The translations under genes were made by a program, and so were the position numbers. A stretch of 64,000 bases of DNA from Nocardiopsis eucommiae (lineage in GTDB: Bacteria > Actinomycetota > Actinomycetes > Streptosporangiales > Streptosporangiaceae). Under the pieces are notes generated by a model. The model was not told where the DNA came from. It ran no database searches and was given only the letters and a program-made list of their open reading frames with translations. The DNA lies in the NCBI GenBank assembly GCA_018388625.1, contig CP074402.1, forward strand, positions 1,116,001 through 1,180,000, in the 5' to 3' direction. How positions within the stretch are numbered: the first letter of the stretch is position 1; every line of letters begins with the position of its first letter. Shown here piece by piece: positions 31,573 to 41,645 of this stretch.

Positions 31573-32629
31573 GTGGGTGCTCTGATGCGGAGACCGACGA
31601 TCATGGACATCGCCCGCGCGGCGGGGTGTCCAAGGGGGCGGTCTCGTACGCGCTCAACGGACGCCCCGGAGTCTCGGAGGAGACCCGGAGGCGCATCCTG
31701 GACATCGCCCACGACCTGGGGTGGGCGCCCAGCAAGGCGGCCCGGGCACTGGCCCCGGGTGGCCGGGTCGGCGCCGTCGGACTGGTGGTGGACCGGCCCG
31801 CCCGCTCGCTCGGCATCGAACCGTTCTTCATGCAACTGGTCTCGGGCGTCGAGACGGAGCTGGCCTCGGCCGGGGTGGACCTCCTGCTCCAGGTCACCGA
31901 CGACGCCGGGGCGGAACTGGACGTGTACCGGCGCTGGGCCTCGGAGCGCCGGGTGGACGGCGTGGTCATGGTCGACCTGCGCGCGGACGACCCCCGCCCG
32001 GAGGCGGTGCGTTCCCTGGGCCTGCCCGCCGTGGTCCTCGGCGGGCCGGACGGCGTGGGCGGGCTGCCCTGCGTGTACAGCGACGACGGCGCCTCGGTCC
32101 GCGAGGTGGTCCACTACCTCGCGGCCCTGGGGCACCGGCGCGTCGCCCGGATCGCCGGCCCGGAGGTGTTCCTGCACACCCGGGTGCGCGGCGCGGCCTT
32201 CCAGGAGGCCGCGGCCGGGGCCGGGCTGGCCTCGGCGTACTCGGTGAACGCGGACTACACGGGGAGGCGGGGACCCGGACCACGCGGCGCCTCCTGGCCT
32301 CCGCGGACCGGCCCACCGCCCTGGTCTACGACAACGACCTGATGGCGGTGGCCGGGCTCGGGGTGGCCGCCGAGATGGGTGTGGACGTGCCGGGTCAGCT
32401 GTCGATCGTGGCGTGGGACGACTCGGCGCTCTGCCGGCTGGTGCGTCCCTCACTGACCGCGATCAGCCGGGACGTGGTGGGTCACGGTCGCCAGGTCGCC
32501 GGGATGCTCGGCCGGGTCCTGGACGGCGAGCGGGTGGAGAGCGAGGAGTCCCCGGTGGGGGAGCTGCACCCTCGCGGGAGCACGGGCCCGCTGGTGGGAG
32601 AGCCCGAATCCGCTGTTACAAGCGGATAA
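31573..32629 (+). CDS. LacI-family regulator of the beta-mannoside locus; two frameshifts
   Basis: About 352 residues. The LacI helix-turn-helix is MRRPTIMDIARAAGVSKGAVSYALNGRPGVSEETRRRIL. The sugar-binding core follows, from VGLVVDRPARSLGIEPFFMQLVSGVE to DNDLMAVAGLGVAAEMGVDVPGQLSIVAWDDS. A G is missing from GGGG at 31623-31626 (between ARAAG and VSKGA) and from GGGG at 32261-32264 (DYTG to EAGTRTTRRLLAS). The GTG at 31573 follows GGGAGG. It lies directly upstream of the importer operon in the same direction, with shared operators before both. Confidence 0.85.
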
Positions 32630-32684
32630 CACCGAAGTGTCGGGGATTGACGGGGTTCGCCGGTCCATGTTGTTGTTAACGTCA

Positions 32685-32699
32685 CTTACCCGGTTCAGC
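32685..32699. promoter_or_regulatory. LacI-type operator upstream of the importer operon
   Basis: CTTACCCGGTTCAGC differs from the 31491-31505 site at one base. It lies 101 bases before the binding-protein gene, in the expected promoter region, and supports control by the adjacent LacI regulator. Confidence 0.6.
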
Positions 32700-32721
32700 A
32701 ACGGTCCTTCGCTCCCTCTAT

Positions 32722-32735
32722 TGGGAGCGCTCCCA
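32722..32735. promoter_or_regulatory. Perfect CebR/CelR-type box TGGGAGCGCTCCCA
   Basis: This 14-bp perfect palindrome is the known binding site of CebR in Streptomyces and CelR in Thermobifida fusca, which sense cellobiose-type disaccharides and repress cellulose-use genes. Here it lies 37 bases downstream of the local LacI site and 65 bases before the binding-protein start, so the importer is probably under dual control. No CebR-like gene other than the local LacI is in the window. Confidence 0.7.
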
Positions 32736-32799
32736 GCCCTCCGCGACAGGATCGGCTTCCCCCATACGAAGGGCCGACCGGGTGGAAGGAGGAGTCGAG

Positions 32800-34488
32800 A
32801 TGAGATCTCTGAGGCTTCCCGCCGCTCTGGCGGCGCTGGTGCTGGTCGCCAGCGCGTGCTCGGGCGAGGGCGCAGGGGGCGACTCCGGGGGCTACCCCGG
32901 AACGAGACGTTGTACACCGTGGGCACCCTGTGGGGTCCACCGGTCAACTGGAACCCGATCATGCGGGGGTCGTACACCATCGGCACCGTCGGGCTGGCCT
33001 ACGAGCCGCTCTTCCACTACGACGCGGAGGAGGGCGAGTACGTCCCTGGCTCGCGGAAAGCGACGAGTGGCCGGACCAGGAGACCCACGTCATCACCCTC
33101 CGCGACGGGATGACCTGGTCCGACGGGGAGCCGATCGTCGCCCAGGACGTGGTCACCACCCTGGAGATCGGCCAGATGGACGTCTCCTACAGCCACGTCT
33201 GGGACTACGTGGAGAGCGTCGAGGCCACCGGTGAACTGGAGGTCACGGTCAGCTTCTCGGACAGTCGGCCTCAGCAGTGGATGAACTGGGCCTACAGCCA
33301 CGTCATCGTCCCGGACCACATCTGGGCCGACAAGAGCCAGGAAGAGATCACCGACAACCCCAACAGCGATCCGGTGGGCAGCGGTGCCTACACCTACGAG
33401 ACGCACGGCGACGACCGGATGGTGTGGAAGCGCAACGACGACTGGTGGGGCACCGAGGTCCTCGGGCTGGAGATGAAGCCGACGTACATCGTCGACATCG
33501 TCGTCGAGTCCAACGAGGCGTCGATGAACCTGGTGCGCAGCGGGGACGTCGACATGTCGAACAACTTCCTGCCCGGGATCGACCAGGTCATCGACGGCGA
33601 GAACATCACCAGCTACTACGACGGCCCGCCCTACATGCAGTCCGCGAACACGGCGTGGCTGGTGCTCAACCACGAGCACGAGGCGCTGGGCGACGTCGAG
33701 TTCCGCAGGGCCCTGGCGCACTCCATCAACATGGACCAGATCATCGAGGGCCCCTACTCCAACCTGGTGGAGGGGCCAACCCGACCGGCCTGCTGCCGCA
33801 GTGGGACGAGTACATCGACCACGACCTGGTGGATGAGAAGGGCTACACCTACAACCCCGACGAGGCGGTGGCCCTCCTCGAAGAAGCCGGATACCTGGAC
33901 GAGGACGGCGACGGTTTCGTCGAAACCCCCGACGGCGAACCGATCTCCCTCACCCTGGAGGTCCCCTCGGGCTGGACCGACTGGATGGAGTCGGCCAGCG
34001 TCATCGCCGCCAACGCCCAGGAGGTGGGCATCAACATCGAAGCCGCGTACCCGGACTTCGACCTGCTCGTCAACAACCGCAACGAAGGCGACTTCGACAT
34101 GGTGGTCAACAACGAGCGGCAGCTGAGCAACACGCCATGGACCTACTACGACTACCTCTTCCAGCTCCCGCTGCGTGAGCAGCAGACGACCGTCAACTTC
34201 GGGCGCTACGAGAACGAGGAGGTCTGGTCCCTGGTCCAGGAGCTCGCCGCTGTTCCCGCCGACGACACCGAAGGCGCCGCCGAGGTCTCCTCGCGGATCC
34301 AGGAGATCCAGCTGGACGAACTCCCCGCGATCCCGCTCTGGTACAACGGCCTCTGGTCACAGCAGAACAACTCCGTCTGGACCAACTGGCCCAGCGAGCA
34401 GGGCTACCACGGTTATGCCGCCATGTGGGACGGATGGTTCGAGATCGGCGCCATCCACACCCTCGCCGAGATCGAACTGGCCGAATAG
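32800..34488 (+). CDS. Family 5 (Opp-type) oligosaccharide-binding lipoprotein; three frameshifts
   Basis: An SBP_bac_5 lipoprotein of about 563 residues with lipobox LVASA-C20. The start of the mature domain (RNETLYTVGTLWGPPVNWNPIMRGSYTIGTVGLAYEPLF) resembles the family-5 proteins that bind cello- and manno-oligosaccharides (as in Thermotoga) rather than peptides. This fits the beta-mannosidase in the operon. Single bases are missing at 32895-32898 (C run), 33044-33046 (C run) and 33772-33775 (G run). The ATG at 32800 follows GGAAGGAGGAG. A hairpin separates it from the permease genes. Confidence 0.88.
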
Positions 34489-34494
34489 CGCACC

Positions 34495-34527
34495 GGTGGA
34501 GCGCTCCCGCCACGGGAGCGCTCCACC
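34495..34527 (+). terminator. Hairpin between binding protein and permease (attenuator-like)
   Basis: Perfect 15-bp arms (GGTGGAGCGCTCCCG and its complement) around a three-base CCA loop, seven bases after the binding-protein stop and 27 before the permease start. It has no T run. Such hairpins often stabilise the binding-protein mRNA and lower permease expression. Each arm also contains GGAGCGCTCC, reminiscent of the CebR box. Confidence 0.55.
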
Positions 34528-34553
34528 CCGCGCTCCATCCTTGGAGGACACCC

Positions 34554-35549
34554 GTGTGGCGTTACATGGGTCGCAAGCTGGGCTTCTACGGCCTCACCTT
34601 CGTGATCGCGGTCACCATCAACTGGATGATCCCGCGGTTCATGCCGGGTGACCCCGTACGCAGCATGCTCAACAGGGCGTCGATCTCCGACCCGGAGGCC
34701 CTGGAGCGAATGACCACCTACTACAACGAGGTCTTCGGTCTCGACACCCCGCTCCACCAGCAGTACTTCGCCTTCTGGTCAGGGCTCTTCCGGGGTGACC
34801 TGGGCGTCAGTGTGTGGCTCTACCCCGAGCCGGTCACCGACATCATCCTGCGTCACATCCCCTACACCCTGGGATTGTTGATCCCCGCCATCGTGCTGAG
34901 CTGGATCGTCGGGAACCACTTCGGCGCCTTCGCGGCGCGCGGCAAGGTCCTCGACAACACCCTGCTGCCGGTCGGCTACATCCTGACCGCCACGCCGTAC
35001 ATGTGGATGGCCCTGCTGCTGCTCTGGGCACTGGGTGTCGTGGGCGGCTTCTTCCCGACCGCCGGCGGATACGGCTTCGCGCTCACTCCCTCATGGTCGT
35101 GGCCGTTCTTCGTGAACCTGGTCAGCCACTGGTTCCTGCCGTTCCTGTCCATGTTCGTCGTGGGTCTGGGCGGCTGGGCGATCGGCATGCGCAACCTGAT
35201 CATCTACGAACTGGAGGCGGAGTACTCCAACTACCTCCAGGCCCTGGGCGCGCCCCGCCGACTGATCCGCCGCTACGCGTTCCGCAACGCGATGCTGCCG
35301 CAGATCACCGGGCTGGCGGTCCAGCTGGGCACCATCATCGCCGGAGCGCTGCTCACCGAGATCGTGTTCACCTATCCGGGCCTGGGCACCCTGATCCTGC
35401 GCTCACTGAACAACAACGACCTGTTCCTCCTGCAAGGAATCTTCCTGTTCGTGGTCGTCGGTGTGCTGATCGCCAACTTCATCATCGACATCATCTACGT
35501 CCTGGTCGACCCGCGCACCCGCGTGCAGATGACAGGAGGCGCGTCATGA
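34554..35549 (+). CDS. ABC transporter permease (DppB/OppB-like)
   Basis: A 331-residue integral membrane subunit of the Opp/Dpp type, with six hydrophobic helices, the long periplasmic loop after helix 1 (MPGDPVRSMLNRASISDPEALERM) and the ATPase-coupling EAA region EYSNYLQALGAPRRLIRRYAFRNAMLPQITGLA. The GTG at 34554 follows TTGGAGGACACCC. It is intact, and its stop overlaps the next permease start (ATGA at 35546). It transports the oligosaccharide delivered by the upstream lipoprotein. Confidence 0.92.
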   Translation: MWRYMGRKLGFYGLTFVIAVTINWMIPRFMPGDPVRSMLNRASISDPEALERMTTYYNEVFGLDTPLHQQYFAFWSGLFRGDLGVSVWLYPEPVTDIILRHIPYTLGLLIPAIVLSWIVGNHFGAFAARGKVLDNTLLPVGYILTATPYMWMALLLLWALGVVGGFFPTAGGYGFALTPSWSWPFFVNLVSHWFLPFLSMFVVGLGGWAIGMRNLIIYELEAEYSNYLQALGAPRRLIRRYAFRNAMLPQITGLAVQLGTIIAGALLTEIVFTYPGLGTLILRSLNNNDLFLLQGIFLFVVVGVLIANFIIDIIYVLVDPRTRVQMTGGAS

Positions 35550-36456
35550 GCGCGATCCCCGGGGCTCCCGGAGCGGCCGACTCCGCTACCGCGCCCGAAC
35601 CAGCAGCCGAGCGCAAGGTCTCCGAGACCCTGCACTTCGCCCGCCGCAACCCCAAGCTGCTCATCGGATCGAGCATCGTCCTCGCCCTCCTGCTGCTCGG
35701 CCTCATCGGCCCGCTCTTCGTCAGCGAGGGGCCCAACGTCTACATCGGCCCGCAGAACCAGCCCCCAACTCCGAGTACTGGATGGGCACCACCTCGTTCG
35801 GCCAGGACATCTGGGCGCAGTTCGTCCACGGCCTGCGCTCCACGTTCGTCACCGGACTCCTCGGCGGCGGCATCGCCTTCGTCCTCGGCACGGCGATCGG
35901 TTTCGTCGCCGGGTACAAGGGCGGCATCGTCGACGAGATCCTCAACGTGCTCACCAACGTGGTGCTGGTGCTGCCGGCGCTCGTCGTGCTCATCGTCGCC
36001 GTCGCGTACCTGGACGTCCGAGGCCTGGTCGTACAGGCCCTGTTCATCGGTCTGACGTCCTGGCCCTGGGCTGCCCGGGCGGTCCGCTCACAGGCCCTGT
36101 CCCTGGCCACCCGCGACTACGTGGATCTGGCCCGGCTCAGCGGTCGCCGGACCTGGAAGATCATCACCACCGAGATCGCCCCCAACATGAGCTCCTACCT
36201 GGTCATGTCGTTCATCCTGCTCTTCGGCGGGGCCGTGCTCATCGCGGCCGGGCTCGACTTCATCGGTCTGGGGCCCACCGGTGGCGTCTCGCTGGGGCTC
36301 ATGCTGGAGAGTTCGGTCCAGTGGAGCGCCCTCCAGCTCGGCATGTGGTGGTGGTTCGTCCCGCCCGGCGCGGGGATCACCCTGCTCGTCGGTTCGATGT
36401 ACATCCTCAACGTCGGGTTGGACGAGGTCTTCAACCCCAAGCTGCGGGAGCTGTGA
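35546..36456 (+). CDS. ABC transporter permease (DppC/OppC-like); one frameshift
   Basis: The second membrane subunit, 303 residues after repair. It has an N-terminal cytoplasmic tail, a first helix (LLIGSSIVLALLLLGLIGPLF), then MGTTSFGQDIWAQFVHGLRSTFVTGLLGGG, a variant of the OppC LGTDxxGRD motif, and the coupling loop RDYVDLARLSGRRTWKIITTEIAPNMSSYL. One C is missing from CCCCC at 35762-35766; with it, GPQNQPPNSEYWMGTTSF is continuous. It overlaps the upstream permease by ATGA and the ATPase by TGATG. Confidence 0.9.
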
Positions 36457-37409
36457 TGACCCTGCGCGTCCAGGACCTGAAGGTCCACTACCAGACCCTG
36501 CGCGGGGACGTCCACGCCCTCGACGGGGTGAGCTTCGACCTCGCTGACGGGGAGATCATGGGCCTGGCCGGGGAGTCCGGCTGCGGCAAGACCACCCTCG
36601 GCAAGAGCCTGATCCGGCTGGACGGCCGGATGCGGCACGTGGACGGCACGATCGAGCTCGACGGGCGGGACGTGCCGGTCGCGGACGACCGCGCGATGAA
36701 CCCGTTCCGGTACCACGAGATCTCGCTCATCCCGCAGTACGCGATGAGCGCGCTCAACCCGACCCGCAGGATCGGTCGGATGATCAACGAGCTGCTGCGC
36801 GCACGCGGCGTCCGCCCGGCGACGGTCGCGGAGGAGCTGAACCGCCGCCTGGAGCTCGTGGGCCTCGACCCCGACGTGCTCCAGCGGTTCCCCATCGAGC
36901 TGTCCGGCGGCATGAAGCAGCGCGTGGTCATGGTCATGGCCACCCTGCTCAACCCGTCCCTGCTCATCGCGGACGAGGCGACGTCGGCCCTGGACGTGTC
37001 CACCCAGCGCTCGGTGGTCGAGTCCATGGTGGAGTTCCGCGACCGCGGCTACGTCAAGAGCATGATCTTCGTGACCCACGACATCTCGCTCGTCTACCAG
37101 ATGGCGGACACGGTCATGGTCATGTACGCGGGCCGGATCGCCGAGAAGGCCCCGGCGAGCACGATCATCAACGACCCTCGGCACCCCTACACCAAGATGC
37201 TCATCGGGGCGCTGCCCGAGGTCGGCACGACCACCGAGGACACCCGGCTGGAGGGCATCCCCGGCACCCCGCCCGGGCTGCTCAGGCCGCCCACGGGCTG
37301 CCGGTTCAAGGACCGTTGCCCCCTCGCCTCGGAGGAGTGCTCCGAGACTCCGCCGTTGGTGGAGATCGACCCCGGCCACTGGGCCGCCTGCTGGAAGACG
37401 GGGAGGTAG
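36456..37409 (+). CDS. ABC transporter ATP-binding protein (DppD/OppD-like)
   Basis: A 317-residue ATPase with Walker A GESGCGKTT, signature LSGGMKQR, Walker B LLIADEATSALDVS and the H-loop FVTHD. The C-terminal oligopeptide/dipeptide extension contains the cysteine cluster CRFKDRCPLASEECSE, which in this family can bind an Fe-S cluster. The ATG overlaps the permease stop. The gene is intact. Confidence 0.92.
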   Translation: MTLRVQDLKVHYQTLRGDVHALDGVSFDLADGEIMGLAGESGCGKTTLGKSLIRLDGRMRHVDGTIELDGRDVPVADDRAMNPFRYHEISLIPQYAMSALNPTRRIGRMINELLRARGVRPATVAEELNRRLELVGLDPDVLQRFPIELSGGMKQRVVMVMATLLNPSLLIADEATSALDVSTQRSVVESMVEFRDRGYVKSMIFVTHDISLVYQMADTVMVMYAGRIAEKAPASTIINDPRHPYTKMLIGALPEVGTTTEDTRLEGIPGTPPGLLRPPTGCRFKDRCPLASEECSETPPLVEIDPGHWAACWKTGR

Positions 37410-37413
37410 TGCC

Positions 37414-38324
37414 GTGCTGGAACTGAGCCACGTGCACAAGGTGTACCGGGTGGGCGCGTTCGGCGGCGCGCGGCTGCGCGCGGTGCGCGACGTCAGTCTG
37501 ACCGTGGAACCCGGCAAGGTGGTCTCGCTGATCGGGGAGAGCGGCAGCGGCAAGAGCACGATCGGCAAGATGGTGCTGGGCCTGACCGGGGTGAGCGCCG
37601 GAAGCATCGTCTTCGACGGTCAGGACGTCTCGCGCATTCGCGGGTTCTCCGCCAGGAAGGAGTACTACCGCAGGGTGCAGGGCGTCTTCCAGGACCCGTT
37701 CAGCTCCTTCAACCCGATCTTCAAAGCCGACCGCGTCTTCGCGATGATCCGCTCCTCCTACTTCCCCGGGATGTCGGACGCGGACTGGAAACAGAGGGTG
37801 CTGGACGTGATCGGCACGGTCCGGCTCGATCCGGACAACGTGCTGAACAAGTACCCGCACCAGCTCAGCGGAGGGCAGTTGCAGAGGTTGCTCATCGCGC
37901 GGGCACTCCTGCTGGACATCAGGTTGTTGGTGGCGGACGAGATCATCAGCATGCTGGACGCCTCCACACGCATCGACGTGCTCAACCTGCTCGTCGATCT
38001 CAAGGAGCGCGGCCTGGGCATCCTGTTCGTCACCCACGACCTGTCCCTGGGCAACTACGTCAGCGACCGGTCGGTGATCCTGCGCAAGGGCGCGATCGCG
38101 GAGATGGGACCCACCCGCAGGGTGTTCGAGAACCCCTGCACCCCTACAGCCGCCACCTGCTCTCGTGCGTTCCCCAGATGCACCGCACCTGGGCCGAGGT
38201 GGACGCGGAGCTGGCCGCGAATCCGCCCGAGGACGTGGATCTGCCCACCGTCGCCGAGGGCGACGACTCCGCACCGCTGGTCGAGATCGAGGAGAACCAC
38301 TTCGTCGGCATCGACCAGGGCTGA
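37414..38324 (+). CDS. ABC transporter ATP-binding protein (DppF/OppF-like); one frameshift
   Basis: The second ATPase, 303 residues after repair. Walker A is GESGSGKST, the Q-loop is GVFQDPFSSFNP, the signature is LSGGQLQRLLIARAL, Walker B is LLVADEIISMLDAS and the H-loop is FVTHD. Its Walker B reads DEIISMLD rather than the usual DEPTSALD. One C is missing from CCCC at 38133-38136; with it, the C-terminus reads ENPLHPYSRHLLSCVPQM and ends at 38324. It lacks the Cys-rich extension of its partner. The GTG at 37414 follows GGGGAGGTAG. Confidence 0.9.
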
Positions 38325-38430
38325 CCCCGGGGCGGGTCCGCACCGGGTCAGTACAGGGCCCGCCCCGGCCACCAGTACCGGCAGTGACGAGTACCGAGCA
38401 GTACCCGAGCAGTAGTGAGAGAGAGCGCGT

Positions 38431-40929
38431 ATGACCTCCTGGTTCGACCTGGGCGAGGGCTGGACCCTGACGGCGGTGCCACACGAGGGCGTGCTGCCGG
38501 ACCCGGCCGCCGCGCTGGGAGAGATCCCGGCCACCGTGCCCGGCTGTGTCCACACGGACCTGCTCGGCCGGGGCCTGATCGAGGACCCCTACCTCGACGA
38601 CAACGAGGACCGGCTGGGCTGGATCGGCCGGACCGACTGGAGGTACACGCGCACCCTGGAGGGCCTCCTCCCCGCCGTGGGCGCGGCCGAACGCGTGGAC
38701 CTGGTCTGCGAGGGCCTTGACACCGTCGCCGCGCTCCGGGTGGGCGGCCGGGAGGTCGGGCGGACCGCCAACATGCACCGCTCGTACCGCTTCGACGTCA
38801 CCCGGGCGCTGGCCGAGGGCGGGCCGGCCCCCGCCCTGGAGGTGGAGTTCGCCTCCCCTACCGGTACGCGGAGGCCAACCGGCAGCGCATGGGACCCCTC
38901 CCCGGCGCCTATGACGAGCCCTACCAGTACATCCGGAAGATGGCCTGCAACTTCGGGTGGGACTGGGGCCCGACCGTGGTCACCTCCGGCGTCTGGCGGC
39001 CGATCCGGCTGCACGCGTGGTCCACGGCACGGCTGGCCACGGTGCGGCCCCTCGTGTCGGTCTCCGAGGACGGCTCGCTGGGCCGGGTCAGCGCGCACGT
39101 GGAGGTGGAACGGACCGGGCCCGGCACGGACCTTCCCCTCACGCTCACGGCGACGGTCGCGGGAGCCACCGCGGCCGTCACCCTCGCCCCCGGGCAGACG
39201 GAGGCCGTACTGGACCTCGTGGTGGCCGAACCCGCGCTCTGGTGGCCGCGGGGCCACGGCGCCCAGCCCCTGCACGACCTGGTGGTGGAGCTCGCCGGAG
39301 CCGGGCCGGACACCCCCGGCTCGACACGTGGGAACGGCGGATCGGGTTCCGGAACGTGGCGGTGCGCAGCGAACCCGACCGCGCGGGAGCGGGCTTCGCC
39401 GTCCGGGTCAACGGCCGCGACGTCCTGGTGCGGGGCGCCAACTGGATCCCCGACGACGCCTTCCCCAGCCGGATCGGCCGGGACCGGTACCGGGAACGGA
39501 TCGACCAGGCCCGCGACGCCGGGATCAACCTGCTGCGGGTGTGGGGTGGCGGCGCGTACGAGTCCGAGGACTTCTACGAACTCTGCTCCGAGCGCGGGAT
39601 CCTCGTCTGGCAGGACTTCCTCTTCGCCTGCGCGGCCTACCCCGAGGACGAGCCGCTGGCCTCCGAGGTCGAGGCGGAGGCGCGCGAGGCGGTCGTACGG
39701 CTGTCCCCGCACGCCAGCCTGGCGGTGTGGTGCGGCAACAACGAGAACATCTGGGGCCACGAGGACTGGGGGTGGAAGGACCGGTTGGGTGACCGCGCCT
39801 GGGGCGCCGGGTACTACCTGGACCTGCTCCCGCGCGTGGTCGCCGAACTCGACCCCACCCGCCCCTACTGGCCGGGCAGCCCCTACTCCGAGGGCGAGGG
39901 GGTCCACCCCAACGCCGCCGCGCACGGCACCATGCACCTCTGGGACGTGTGGAACCAGGAGGACTACACCGTCTACCGCGACCACCGGCCCCGGTTCGCC
40001 GCCGAGTTCGGGTACCAGGCGCCGCCCGCCCACGCCACCCTGCGGTCCGCCGTGACGGACGACCCGCTCACCCCGACCTCACCGGGGGTGCTGCACCACC
40101 AGAAGGCCGACGACGGCAACGGCAAGCTCGCCCGCGGGCTGGCCGCGCACTTCGGCGACCGCGAGTGGGGGTTCGACGACTGGCACTACCTCACCCAGGT
40201 CAACCAGGCGCGTGCCCTCACGGTGGGGATCGAGCACTTCCGGTCGACCTGGCCGTACTGCACCGGCACGGTGATGTGGCAGCTCAACGACTGCTGGCCG
40301 GTCACGTCGTGGGCGGCGGTGGACGGCGCGGGGCGCCGCAAGCCCCTGTGGTACGCGCTGCGGCGCGTGTACGCGGACCGGGTGGCCACCGTCCAGCCCA
40401 CCGCCGCCGGTCTGGCGGTGGTCCTGGGCAACGACACCGACGAGGAGTGGGTCACCGAGGTGACCCTCGCCCGCCGGGACACCGGGACCGGGCGGGCGGT
40501 GGCCGCCTCCGCGCACGAGGTCCGGGTGGCGCCGCGCGGGGCGCTGCGCGTTCCGGTGCCCGCCGGGGTCGCGGAGCCGGGGGACCCCGCCCGCGAGGTG
40601 CTCACCGTCGACGGGGCGGGGAGCGGGCGTGGTGGTTCTTCTCCCGTGATCTCGACCTGGAGTACCGAAAGCCGGAATTCGAGGCGGAAACGCGGGTGGA
40701 CGGTTCCGATTTGCGGGTGACGGTGCGCGCCCGCGTGCTCCTGAGGGATCTGGTCCTGAACGTCGACCGACTCGACCCCGGAGCGAGCGCGGACAGCGCT
40801 CTGGTGACGCTGCTGCCCGGCGAGTCGCACACCTTCACGGTGTCGGGCGGTGCGGCCCTGGACCCGGCGGCGGTGACGGCGCCACCCGTTCTGAGGTGCG
40901 TCAACGACGCGCTGGTGAACCCCGGGTGA
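38431..40929 (+). CDS. GH2 beta-mannosidase; three frameshifts
   Basis: A beta-mannosidase of about 833 residues without a signal peptide, so it hydrolyses imported mannosides inside the cell. The order is an N-terminal sugar-binding domain (GEIPATVPGCVHTDLLGRGLIEDPYLDDNE), the conserved RKMACNFGWDWGPTVVTSGVW, and a TIM barrel with the acid/base glutamate in WCGNNENIWG and the nucleophile in FAAEFGYQAPP. C-terminal beta domains follow. Bases are missing at 38855-38858 (C), 39313-39317 (C) and 40618-40621 (G). It is the last gene of the importer operon, 106 bases after the ATPase; that spacer carries repeated GAGCAGTA/GAGTACC units. Confidence 0.92.
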
Positions 40930-40981
40930 CGCTCTCGTGACACTCCGGTGTCCGCCTCAGGGATCACACGCGTTCCCCGCC

Positions 40982-41009
40982 CGGCCCGTCGGTATTCCTC
41001 GGCGGGCCG
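40982..41009. terminator. Hairpin after the beta-mannosidase
   Basis: CGGCCCG at 40982-40988 pairs with CGGGCCG at 41003-41009, 53 bases after the operon's last stop. It is a modest stem without a T run and probably ends the transporter transcript. Confidence 0.4.
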
Positions 41010-41208
41010 TGCGGGTTGCCACACCGAAAACCCTCGCGAGCTGGCGAGGCTGTGGTACGTTCATTGGAGATTGTTAGTCGTTGAATTTCGCAGTTGGTGT
41101 CTTGCCCGCGGAGTTTGTGACCGGCGGGCGGTTTCTCATGGAGTCGGCTCGCGGCAATTTTCGGGCGTGTGAGTATGCGTCCGTGTACACCGAGCTGAAG
41201 GAGAAAAC

Positions 41209-41412
41209 ATGGCTCAGGGAACTGTGAAGTGGTTCAACGGCGAGAAGGGCTTCGGCTTCATCTCCCCCGACGACGGTGGCCCCGACGCCTTCGTTCACTA
41301 CAGCGCCATCCAGGGCACGGGCTTCCGTAACCTGGAGGAGAACCAGCGCGTGGAGTTCGAGATCGTCGCTGGCACCCGCGGCCCGCAGGCCGAGAACGTC
41401 GTCGCGATCTAA
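41209..41412 (+). CDS. Cold-shock protein (CspA family)
   Basis: A 67-residue single cold-shock domain that binds single-stranded RNA and DNA. Its RNP1 motif is KGFGFIS and its RNP2 motif DAFVHYS, after the usual [14 protein letters not shown] start. The AAGGAG ribosome site is in place. A leader of up to about 200 AT-richer bases precedes it, as is common for thermoregulated csp mRNAs. It is intact and monocistronic, with a strong terminator downstream. Confidence 0.95.
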   Translation: MAQGTVKWFNGEKGFGFISPDDGGPDAFVHYSAIQGTGFRNLEENQRVEFEIVAGTRGPQAENVVAI

Positions 41413-41460
41413 GACCGCATAGACGTAGCGATGTCGCCCCTCGCGGGCGTGAACGTCGCT

Positions 41461-41499
41461 GAACGCCCCCGGAGTGAGTCCATCACTCCGGGGGCGTTC
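41461..41499 (+). terminator. Terminator of the cold-shock gene
   Basis: A perfect 17-bp stem (GAACGCCCCCGGAGTGA with its complement) and a five-base loop, 48 bases after the stop codon. Confidence 0.75.
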
Positions 41500-41558
41500 G
41501 CATGTCCGGGGTCCGTGTGACCACCCGTGGTCCGGCGGTGATCCGGAACCGCACGTGA

Positions 41559-41595
41559 GGGAGCCCGGGACCGTCACCGACGGTCCCGGGCTCCC
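41559..41595 (-). terminator. Terminator of glpD
   Basis: Arms GGGAGCCCGGGACCG (41559-41573) and its complement (41581-41595) form a 15-bp stem with a seven-base loop, 51 bases past the glpD stop on the minus strand. Confidence 0.7.
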
Positions 41596-41645
41596 GGTGT
41601 GCGCGCGGAGGCCTCCTCGTGGGGTTCAGGGCCTCCGGCGGGCGC

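Noticed and set aside
34495..34527. Second and third CebR boxes inside the intercistronic hairpin
   Set aside because: Each arm contains GGAGCGCTCC but not the full TGGGAGCGCTCCCA, and the perfect long stem is better explained as an RNA structure.
38340..38415. GAGCAGTA/GAGTACC repeats as a CRISPR or tandem-repeat array
   Set aside because: Units are only 6-9 bases, irregular and confined to about 60 bases before the beta-mannosidase start; there are no spacers.
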